This document shows positions 1 to 5,106 of a DNA stretch of 5,106 nt, piece by piece; positions within the stretch are counted from its first letter, which is position 1; each line of letters begins with the position of its first letter. The DNA is from an uncultured Bacilli bacterium (GTDB lineage Bacteria > Bacillota_I > Bacilli_A > RF39 > UBA660): positions 1-5,106 of the forward strand of contig CAKORY010000026.1 in assembly GCA_934101795.1 (NCBI GenBank), read 5' to 3'. The notes beneath the pieces are model-generated. The model did no database searches, was not told the DNA's origin, and saw only the letters and a list, made by a program, of their open reading frames with translations. The position numbers and the translations under genes are program-made.

Positions 1-143
1 TATGTTGTAACCTTAACCTCCGTAGAACTTCCTGTTCCCCCTTGTGCTTTAAAGTATGCATATGTTGCACCAACTACTAAGGCAATTAATGTAACTACTG
101 CTATTATACTTAATACTATTGCATTCTTTTTACTTTTTTCCAT
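1..143 (-). CDS. Secreted protein with SipW/TasA-type signal peptide, N-terminal part only
   Basis: This is a partial gene that runs off the left edge; 47 codons are visible. The start ATG (143-141) has an AAGGAG ribosome site at 156-151, seven bases upstream, so the start is well supported. The protein begins with a basic n-region (MEKSKKN), then a hydrophobic stretch at residues 8-25, then the motif GATYAYF at 25-31 and a Gly/Ser/Thr-rich segment. A GxTYAYF box directly after the hydrophobic core is typical of exported Bacillota proteins of the TasA/camelysin kind, which are processed by a SipW-like signal peptidase; cleavage would fall near Ala29. That family assignment is an inference from the signal region alone, because the mature domain lies outside the window. 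It is separated from the upstream LCP gene by a terminator, so it is probably transcribed on its own. An ordinary signal peptide on an unrelated surface protein cannot be excluded. Confidence 0.75.
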   Translation of the reverse strand, partial: MEKSKKNAIVLSIIAVVTLIALVVGATYAYFKAQGGTGSSTEVKVTT

Positions 144-183
144 GTCTTCACTCCTTCTTTCTAAAAAACAATAGTTATTACCA

Positions 184-223
184 CATAGAATAGTATCTCT
201 ATGCTATAAATTTATAATAGCAT
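184..223. repeat. Two overlapping inverted repeats upstream of the secreted-protein gene
   Basis: Two short perfect inverted repeats share bases 201-203. The first pairs CATAGA (184-189) with TCTATG (198-203) around an 8-nt loop. The second pairs ATGCTAT (201-207) with ATAGCAT (217-223) around a 9-nt loop. They cannot form fully at the same time. They lie about 40-80 nt upstream of the start at 143, where a promoter or 5' leader would be. They could be an operator or alternative leader structures, but in such AT-rich DNA they could also arise by chance. No convincing -35/-10 pair was found on the minus strand here; the best -10-like strings are weak. Confidence 0.3.
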
Positions 224-263
224 AAAAAAATATAAAAGAAAAGTCTTTTTGAACTTTTCTTTT
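224..263 (-). terminator. Intrinsic terminator of the envelope operon
   Basis: On the minus strand, 15 nt after the TAA stop of the LCP gene, an 11-bp perfect stem pairs 263-253 with 244-234 around an 8-nt loop (252-245). After three bases comes a run of seven T residues (230-224). The stem is mostly A-T, so it is weaker than a textbook terminator, but its position and the T tract make the role likely. There is no T run on the plus-strand side, so it acts on leftward transcription only. Confidence 0.75.
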
Positions 264-278
264 GAGGTTACATATTTT

Positions 279-2231
279 TTAACTAATCATATTTTTTATA
301 ATATCATCATCTTTTAATTGTTCTTTATTATCATTACTTTTACTACTATTATCGGATTTTTTTTCTGAAACATTATTATTGGTTTCTTTACTATTTACAA
401 CATAAACAGTAAGCTCAGAAACAGTTGATAATAAAACATCTTTATGAACACTTTGATTACCAACTAACCCCACTGCAACATCACTATTATAATATTCACT
501 ACCACTATCAACATACCTTACATTTATTTTAATATTATGACTGTTTCCAAAACTTTCCACTTCACTAACTGTTTTACCAACAAAACTAGGAAGAAGTTCT
601 CCAGAAGCCCCAGTTCTCTTACCCTTACCCGGAGCACTTTTCTCATAAGTTTCATTAACAGAAAAACTAAATGTTTTAATTAATTCTTTTTTCTCTTTAC
701 CAAGTATAACATTAAAAGATTTCTGAATATCTAATAAACTATCTTTATAATATCCTTGAGCAGAAGTATTTCTTCCTTGTGAAGGAACATAAACATTTAA
801 ACTATATGTTTCTAAAGTAGCTTTTTCTATATTAATAGAATCTTTACCAGAAAGTTTATTACCAAGTACATTTTTAGCAACATTATAACCAGATAAAATA
901 GTATCAGTATCCATATTCGTAGCTATATTTTTACTAACTGCATTTAAAATATTTTGAAATTCTTTAATACTTGAAAAATGCATAGCTTTATTAGCTAAAG
1001 CTTCCACTACTTGTTGTTGATGTTTAACTCTATCCAAATCACTTCCAATATACATATGACGACATCTAGCATAAGCAAGTGCTTGTTCACCATTTAAAGT
1101 TTGCATTCCAGGATTCATACAAACAAGTTTATTTCCAAACTGTCTATCACTATTTTGTTCACAAACTTTTCCACCATATTTATCAGCCATATAACTCGGA
1201 GCTTCAACATTAACTTCCACCCCTCCAACAGCTTCAACTAAATCAACAACACCTTTAAAATTAATCTTAACATAATAATCTATATTAATACCAAGTAAAT
1301 TATTAATTGTACTAATAACACAACTAGTACCATAAGCAGCAGATGAATTAATCTTAGCATAATTTTTATTATTACAAGCAATAGGTACATAAGTATCTCT
1401 TGGAATTGATAAAAGTATAGCATCTAAAGTCTTTGGATTAAAAGACATAAGCATTAAAGTATCCCCATTAAAAGCAGCATTTGCATTAAGTCCATCACCC
1501 TCAGAATCAACCCCAAGAAATAAGAATGTCAATGGTTCATTAAAATCTTTATTACTAACTAGATTTAAATCTTCATTTTGCATTTTTTCACTATATTCAT
1601 ATATAACTTTAGTATCTCTAGCTATATTTTCAAAACCATTTTCATTTTTAAATAAAGTTACATAATTACCAGGAACAAATATTGCCTCAATATTTCCATT
1701 ATATAAATCCCCTATCATTTTAATATAATCATTATATTCAGTAGTATCATTATCAAGTTTTTTATTCTTATATAACTTCGTAGATAATTCATGATTATCA
1801 TTATCTATCGTTTTATTAATTATCCCAATTTTACTTTCTTCATTAAAACTACTATCTTTTAAAGTAATTAAATATGTTGTATAAATAATTTTTTCATTTT
1901 CTTGCATACCATCTAAATTTTTATAAATATAGTTTATATAATAACTTCCCACAAAAAATATAACAGTAAGCAAAATAGATATTAAAGTAGTTATAATTAA
2001 CCCTTTATACTTTCTTTGAAGTAAATTAAGTAAGTTCCAAAATGAATAAAATAATAAATACAAAACAAACAATACAATAACAACTATTCTAAGTAATGTT
2101 TCAACACCTGTTAAACTTAAAATAGATTTTATAAATAAAATTAAACCTATTAAATATGTAATATTTGTCAAATAATAAATTAATCTTAATGCTTTATTTG
2201 ATCTTTTTAATTTCTTAATCATTTTATTCAT
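279..2231 (-). CDS. LytR-CpsA-Psr (LCP) family glycopolymer transferase with C-terminal PASTA-like domain
   Basis: LCP enzymes move undecaprenyl-pyrophosphate-linked glycopolymers (teichoic acid, capsule) onto the wall outside the membrane. This 650-residue protein has three predicted membrane helices (about 16-38, 44-68, 77-101) and an extracellular accessory region (about 113-215). The LCP domain follows (about 234-430) with family landmarks: GVD at 240-242, GDT at 256-258, SIPRDT at 275-280 with Arg278, YAKINSS at 291-297, VGGVEV at 335-340, NGEQALAYAR at 380-389 and SDLDR at 397-401. Residues 546-613 look like one PASTA domain (LPSFVGKTVSEVES start, LTVYVV final strand). A Ser/Asn/Lys/Asp-rich tail ends the protein. 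It is longer than the common 300-500-residue LCP proteins. The start overlaps the upstream stop by 8 nt (ATGAATAA) with only a poor ribosome site, which suggests translational coupling; Met4 is an alternative start. It is the last gene of the operon. The glycopolymer substrate and acceptor are unknown. Confidence 0.93.
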   Translation of the reverse strand: MNKMIKKLKRSNKALRLIYYLTNITYLIGLILFIKSILSLTGVETLLRIVVIVLFVLYLLFYSFWNLLNLLQRKYKGLIITTLISILLTVIFFVGSYYINYIYKNLDGMQENEKIIYTTYLITLKDSSFNEESKIGIINKTIDNDNHELSTKLYKNKKLDNDTTEYNDYIKMIGDLYNGNIEAIFVPGNYVTLFKNENGFENIARDTKVIYEYSEKMQNEDLNLVSNKDFNEPLTFLFLGVDSEGDGLNANAAFNGDTLMLMSFNPKTLDAILLSIPRDTYVPIACNNKNYAKINSSAAYGTSCVISTINNLLGINIDYYVKINFKGVVDLVEAVGGVEVNVEAPSYMADKYGGKVCEQNSDRQFGNKLVCMNPGMQTLNGEQALAYARCRHMYIGSDLDRVKHQQQVVEALANKAMHFSSIKEFQNILNAVSKNIATNMDTDTILSGYNVAKNVLGNKLSGKDSINIEKATLETYSLNVYVPSQGRNTSAQGYYKDSLLDIQKSFNVILGKEKKELIKTFSFSVNETYEKSAPGKGKRTGASGELLPSFVGKTVSEVESFGNSHNIKINVRYVDSGSEYYNSDVAVGLVGNQSVHKDVLLSTVSELTVYVVNSKETNNNVSEKKSDNSSKSNDNKEQLKDDDIIKNMIS

Positions 2232-2850
2232 TTACTGCACCCGCTTTATATTCTACCACATATACATTCTTATCATTTTTAACTAAAGTAACAATGCCTT
2301 CTTTATCATATCCTAAATCTTGTTCATAACTCCATTTTAAAGATACAACATAGCTATTTACATCTTCATCTTTTAATTTAAATGTACTTTGCTTTACATC
2401 TAGAACTTCTATACTACTAACAATAGGTAATTTTTTTGTTCTGTTGCCATAAGTATTATCATCAATATTTTTATATAATGTATCTTGAACATTTAATTTA
2501 AAATTATCTAAATTATCTGGATAAACATATTCTAAAGAAGCAACATCATATTTATTAATTTTATTATCTAAAGTAAATAAATCTATAATAAATAACTCTG
2601 CTATTAATTTAGAATACTTTTCATAATCAATATCTTTAGAACTTAATACTTTTTTTAAATCCTTATATGTATCTTTCATTAAATTAGAATCTCTTTCATC
2701 TAACGTATAAGAAAAATCTACAATACTATCTATAACTTTAACATCATTTTTAGGTGTTTTTTTACCTATATTTTTTACTACTAGCAACCCAATTATAACA
2801 ATTATACAAATTACTAATATACGTAATAATAATTTATACTTCTTCTTCAT
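2224..2850 (-). CDS. Uncharacterised membrane-anchored extracellular protein
   Basis: I do not recognise a named family. The protein (208 residues from this start) opens with a basic MKKKYK segment and one hydrophobic helix (about 6-25), so it should be anchored with the rest outside. A charged, probably helical region follows (about 62-94), then YVYPDNLDNF around 109-117. The C-terminal part (about 143-202) alternates in a beta-strand pattern with the phrase SLKWSYEQDLGY. Helices followed by a beta sheet behind a single anchor would fit an NTF2/cystatin-like fold, but that is only a guess. I chose ATG at 2850 because GGAG at 2860-2857 lies six bases before it; the in-frame ATG at 2862 (four residues longer) has no ribosome site and overlaps the upstream gene by 11 nt. 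It sits one base after the LTA synthase stop and overlaps the LCP start by 8 nt, so it likely works in the same envelope process. Confidence 0.85.
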   Translation of the reverse strand: MKKKYKLLLRILVICIIVIIGLLVVKNIGKKTPKNDVKVIDSIVDFSYTLDERDSNLMKDTYKDLKKVLSSKDIDYEKYSKLIAELFIIDLFTLDNKINKYDVASLEYVYPDNLDNFKLNVQDTLYKNIDDNTYGNRTKKLPIVSSIEVLDVKQSTFKLKDEDVNSYVVSLKWSYEQDLGYDKEGIVTLVKNDKNVYVVEYKAGAVNE

Positions 2851-2851
2851 C

Positions 2852-4867
2852 CTATTCTCCATTCATATCTTTATTTTTTAATAAATCATAAACTATAATT
2901 GCATTAGAAACACTTAATCTGTTTTCAGTTTCTAATGATTTATCATTTATATATTCCTTAGTTATTTCTTCACCATTTAAAGATAAATATTCATTAGTTG
3001 AATTATTATAATAAACTTTATTTGTTAAGAAATTACCATTTGGATATACAACTATATTATTATCTTTAATATTAAATATATCTTCACCAACATTATACTT
3101 ATTATTAATACCATACATATTTAAAATAGTAGCTGCTACGTTGTACATACCCATATTATAGGTAATATCTCCCTTAAATATACTTTGTAAAGATTTATCT
3201 TTAGTCCAAATTATTAAAGGTGTTTTCTTATTAAGTTCATGAGCATAATAATCATAATTTACATAATTTTCATCATTTTTAGAATAAACATCACCAGTTT
3301 CAGGATTTAAATTATATAAATAATTAATTTCACTTCTACTTAATTTAGCATCATGATCACCATAAAATACAAATACAGTATTATTAAAATGATCAGATGA
3401 TTTAATATAATTTAAAAATTCTCCGAGAGCACTATCAGCATAATTTGCACTTTTAATATATTCACCAACTGGTGTATTTGATAAATAATCATAACTTTTA
3501 GTTATAGTATTTCCTTTACTATCAGTAGTTTCATAATAACTAGTTAAATCAATATCACTATGCATACTTGCGTGTTTAAATGGTGAATGATTAGATAAAG
3601 TTATAATTGTTCCCATATAGTTTTGATTAGAATCTTCTATTTTTTCTAAAATTGGCATAGCTTCTTTAAAGAATAATTTATCATTTATTCCTAAGTTTAT
3701 AACATCTTTATCAGTGTATTCAAATACATCACGAAAATACATATCTTTATATCCTAAAGATGGATGGGCTTTATTTCTATTCCACATACTAGATAAATTA
3801 CCATGCATACTAAAAGTATTATAGCCTTTACTTGCTAAATATTTTGGTATAGTAAAATAGTTTCTATCATAATAACTTACAAATACTGTACCACTAGATG
3901 CTGGCATTAAACCAGTAAGTAAAGTAAACTCAGTATCACTTGATGTTCCCGTAGACACCTCAGGATAAAAGTTAGTAAAATGCATTCCTTCATTTGCAAG
4001 TTTATTTAAATTTGGAGTTACTTCTTCCCCATTAAATTTTAAATTCATTAAGAAACTTTGCATACTTTCCATATGTATAAATACAATATTTTTACCTTTT
4101 AATATGCCAGTATATTTATTATCTTTATGTTCTTCCTTTTTATCAAAATAATTATTAAATTCTAAAACCGCTTTCTCTTGACCAAATAAACTACTTAATT
4201 GAGGTCTTAAAAATTGTACAAAATCATTACATTGATACATTATAATACCAAATCTTTCTACAATATATATTCTATTCCATTGTTTAGAAAGTCTACTATA
4301 ATCAGTATTCGTAGCTACTCCAAATGTATAACTTACAAATAATAAACTAATAACTAAAGTATTAACAAACATTTTTTTACTCTTTTCAATCTTATCAATA
4401 AAATAATAATAAGACGAAGATAATAGTTTTTTATGAATTAAATAAAATATAATAGGTATAATTATATAAATACCATATGAAAATCTAAGCTTATCTAAAA
4501 TGGATCCAGTAACAGTTTCAGTTTGCCCCATCGTGGCAAGTTCTCCGATTGATGGAAATGATGTAAAAAATCTGTAATATATTGATGAAATCAAACACAT
4601 TAAATTAAAAATTATTAACCAACCAAAATAATACTTAAATTGATTTTTGGGCTTTATTAAGTAACCAAAACTTCCAATTAAAAGAATAAATCCTAAATCT
4701 GTTATGAGTGGCTTAAACTTAAAAGCAGAATCAATCGTAAATTTTCTTAGACATATCGTAGCAATAAGTGAAAGTATTACATATGATATAAATAAACGAT
4801 TAGTAATTATGTATTCAACAATATTTTTTCTAAAATTTTTAAAGGTATTTTTCATATTATCATTCAT
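2852..4867 (-). CDS. LtaS-like lipoteichoic acid synthase / phosphoglycerol transferase (sulfatase superfamily)
   Basis: LtaS-type enzymes transfer glycerol-phosphate from phosphatidylglycerol to build lipoteichoic acid on the outer membrane face. This 671-residue protein matches the LtaS plan (S. aureus LtaS is about 646). It has five predicted helices (about 25-41, 54-71, 79-98, 129-146, 165-185), a linker, then an extracellular sulfatase-fold domain from about 258. Expected active-site elements are visible: HMES with Glu267 (LtaS Glu255), GTSSDTEF at 307-314 (nucleophile loop), MHGN with His355, WNR with Arg364, SNHSPF with His427, and GDHD with Asp504/His505 (LtaS Asp475/His476). Aligning on the SD of the nucleophile loop puts Ser309, not Thr, at the LtaS Thr300 position. 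The region between His427 and GDH is longer than in LtaS. The start ATG has AAGGG (4878-4874) six bases upstream and a promoter just beyond. It is the first gene of the operon. The exact polymer made is not shown by sequence; a paralogous primase-type role is possible. Confidence 0.93.
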   Translation of the reverse strand: MNDNMKNTFKNFRKNIVEYIITNRLFISYVILSLIATICLRKFTIDSAFKFKPLITDLGFILLIGSFGYLIKPKNQFKYYFGWLIIFNLMCLISSIYYRFFTSFPSIGELATMGQTETVTGSILDKLRFSYGIYIIIPIIFYLIHKKLLSSSYYYFIDKIEKSKKMFVNTLVISLLFVSYTFGVATNTDYSRLSKQWNRIYIVERFGIIMYQCNDFVQFLRPQLSSLFGQEKAVLEFNNYFDKKEEHKDNKYTGILKGKNIVFIHMESMQSFLMNLKFNGEEVTPNLNKLANEGMHFTNFYPEVSTGTSSDTEFTLLTGLMPASSGTVFVSYYDRNYFTIPKYLASKGYNTFSMHGNLSSMWNRNKAHPSLGYKDMYFRDVFEYTDKDVINLGINDKLFFKEAMPILEKIEDSNQNYMGTIITLSNHSPFKHASMHSDIDLTSYYETTDSKGNTITKSYDYLSNTPVGEYIKSANYADSALGEFLNYIKSSDHFNNTVFVFYGDHDAKLSRSEINYLYNLNPETGDVYSKNDENYVNYDYYAHELNKKTPLIIWTKDKSLQSIFKGDITYNMGMYNVAATILNMYGINNKYNVGEDIFNIKDNNIVVYPNGNFLTNKVYYNNSTNEYLSLNGEEITKEYINDKSLETENRLSVSNAIIVYDLLKNKDMNGE
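2857..2860 (-). promoter_or_regulatory. Ribosome binding site deciding the start of the middle gene
   Basis: GGAG on the minus strand lies inside the last codons of the LTA synthase gene. It is six bases upstream of the ATG at 2850-2848 and overlaps the other candidate ATG at 2862-2860, which it therefore cannot serve. This favours the shorter protein beginning MKKKYK. Confidence 0.7.
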
Positions 4868-4889
4868 TTTTATCCCTTCTTACTTAAAA

Positions 4890-4918
4890 AGTATAACAAA
4901 TATTAACATTTTTATCAA
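4890..4918 (-). promoter_or_regulatory. Sigma-A-type promoter of the envelope operon
   Basis: On the minus strand TTGATA (4918-4913, 5/6 to consensus) is separated by 17 nt from TATACT (4895-4890, 5/6), with TGT directly before the -10, an extended -10 element. Transcription would start near 4883, leaving a leader of roughly 16 nt that contains just the ribosome site. No room remains for a leader riboswitch. Confidence 0.8.
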
Positions 4919-4924
4919 TTATTG

Positions 4925-4953
4925 TTGCAAAAGTTTTATAAATTTGATACAAT
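4925..4953 (+). promoter_or_regulatory. Promoter of the tRNA-Gly gene
   Basis: TTGCAA (4925-4930, 4/6 to consensus) is followed after 17 nt by TACAAT (4948-4953, 5/6), with TGA before it giving an extended -10. The expected start falls at about 4960, only a base or two before the mature tRNA 5' end at 4962, so the 5' leader removed by RNase P would be very short. Confidence 0.8.
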
Positions 4954-4961
4954 TTATTTAC

Positions 4962-5036
4962 GCAGGTGTGGTTCAATGGTTAGAATATAACCTTGCCAAG
5001 GTTGGGATGGGAGTTCGATTCTCCTCACTTGCTCCA
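4962..5036 (+). tRNA. tRNA-Gly (anticodon GCC)
   Basis: The 75 bases fold as a complete cloverleaf. The acceptor stem pairs GCAGGTG with CACTTGC, with one G-U. The D stem pairs GTTC with GAAT around a loop containing GG. The anticodon stem pairs TAACC with GGTTG around loop TTGCCAA, placing anticodon GCC at 4995-4997. A 4-base variable loop follows, and the T stem pairs GGGAG with CTCCT around TTCGATT. The discriminator is T and CCA is encoded (5034-5036). It reads glycine codons GGC and GGU. The D-loop GG and the TTC of the T loop are normal, so it does not look like the non-ribosomal peptidoglycan glycine tRNAs of staphylococci. Confidence 0.97.
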
Positions 5037-5047
5037 TAAGATAAAAT

Positions 5048-5065
5048 CGTCGCACCAATGTGACG
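5048..5065 (+). repeat. Hairpin between the tRNA and its terminator
   Basis: CGTCGCA (5048-5054) pairs with TGTGACG (5059-5065) over seven base pairs, one of them G-U, around the loop CCAA. It has no T run after it, so it is not a terminator by itself. It lies in the 3' trailer of the tRNA transcript and is markedly more GC-rich than its surroundings. It may influence 3' processing; its role is unknown. Confidence 0.5.
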
Positions 5066-5074
5066 TTAATGATT

Positions 5075-5102
5075 AAGTCAACTAGAAATAGTTGATTTTT
5101 TT
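5075..5102 (+). terminator. Intrinsic terminator of the tRNA-Gly transcript
   Basis: TCAACTA (5078-5084) pairs perfectly with TAGTTGA (5089-5095) around a GAAA tetraloop, followed directly by seven T residues (5096-5102). The stem can be extended outward into the T run by one G-U and two A-T pairs. This is a clear rho-independent terminator for rightward transcription from the tRNA promoter. Confidence 0.9.
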
Positions 5103-5106
5103 GTGC

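Noticed and set aside
2851..2862. Longer start of the middle gene (MENR extension)
   Set aside because: There is no ribosome site before the ATG at 2862, while the GGAG following it is ideally spaced for the ATG at 2850.
279..4867. Possible genetic code 4 (TGA as Trp), as in Mollicutes
   Set aside because: The Trp codons checked are TGG, no in-frame TGA is needed and the genes end in TAA or TAG. This does not strictly prove code 11, but nothing supports code 4.
4962..5036. Peptidoglycan-type (non-ribosomal) tRNA-Gly
   Set aside because: The D-loop GG and the standard TTC of the T loop are intact, so it looks like a normal translational tRNA.
4704..5039. Plus-strand open frame of 111 codons
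   Set aside because: It runs antisense through the well-supported 5' end of the LTA synthase gene, across both promoters and through the whole tRNA-Gly. Its C-terminal residues are simply the tRNA read as protein.
5020..5106. Attachment site or integrated element at the tRNA 3' end
   Set aside because: No duplicated tRNA 3' segment, integrase gene or mobile-element sequence is visible in the window.

Overview
The window is strongly AT-rich and reads as the chromosome of a low-GC Bacillota/Bacilli-type bacterium, possibly one of the uncultured gut lineages of the RF39/RFN20/Erysipelotrichales kind. That placement is an inference from composition, AGGAG-type ribosome sites, the Gram-positive envelope genes and a tRNA with encoded CCA, not from a marker gene. 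Tryptophan is written TGG and the visible stops are TAA and TAG, so nothing here demands a non-standard genetic code.

Layout, left to right. Positions 1-143 (minus strand) hold the first 47 codons of a secreted protein whose signal peptide resembles the SipW/TasA class. Positions 144-278 are an intergenic gap with an A/T-rich intrinsic terminator and two overlapping inverted repeats. Positions 279-4867 are a tight three-gene minus-strand operon. In transcription order it has an LtaS-like lipoteichoic acid synthase (4867-2852), an uncharacterised membrane-anchored extracellular protein (2850-2224), and a LytR-CpsA-Psr (LCP) protein with a C-terminal PASTA-like domain (2231-279). The junctions are a 1-nt gap and an 8-nt overlap. 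Positions 4868-4961 carry two strong-looking promoters back to back, one for the operon and one for a plus-strand tRNA-Gly(GCC) at 4962-5036. The tRNA is followed by an extra hairpin and a clear intrinsic terminator at the right edge.

The operon is a cell-envelope glycopolymer module. The first product should polymerise glycerol-phosphate (or a related unit) on the outer face of the membrane. The last should transfer an undecaprenyl-linked glycopolymer to the wall. The middle protein is predicted to be anchored in the same membrane and facing the same side. The co-transcription of a lipoteichoic-acid-type polymerase, an unknown exported protein and an LCP-PASTA enzyme is the most interesting biology visible here. 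No mobile element, CRISPR array or phage gene is seen.
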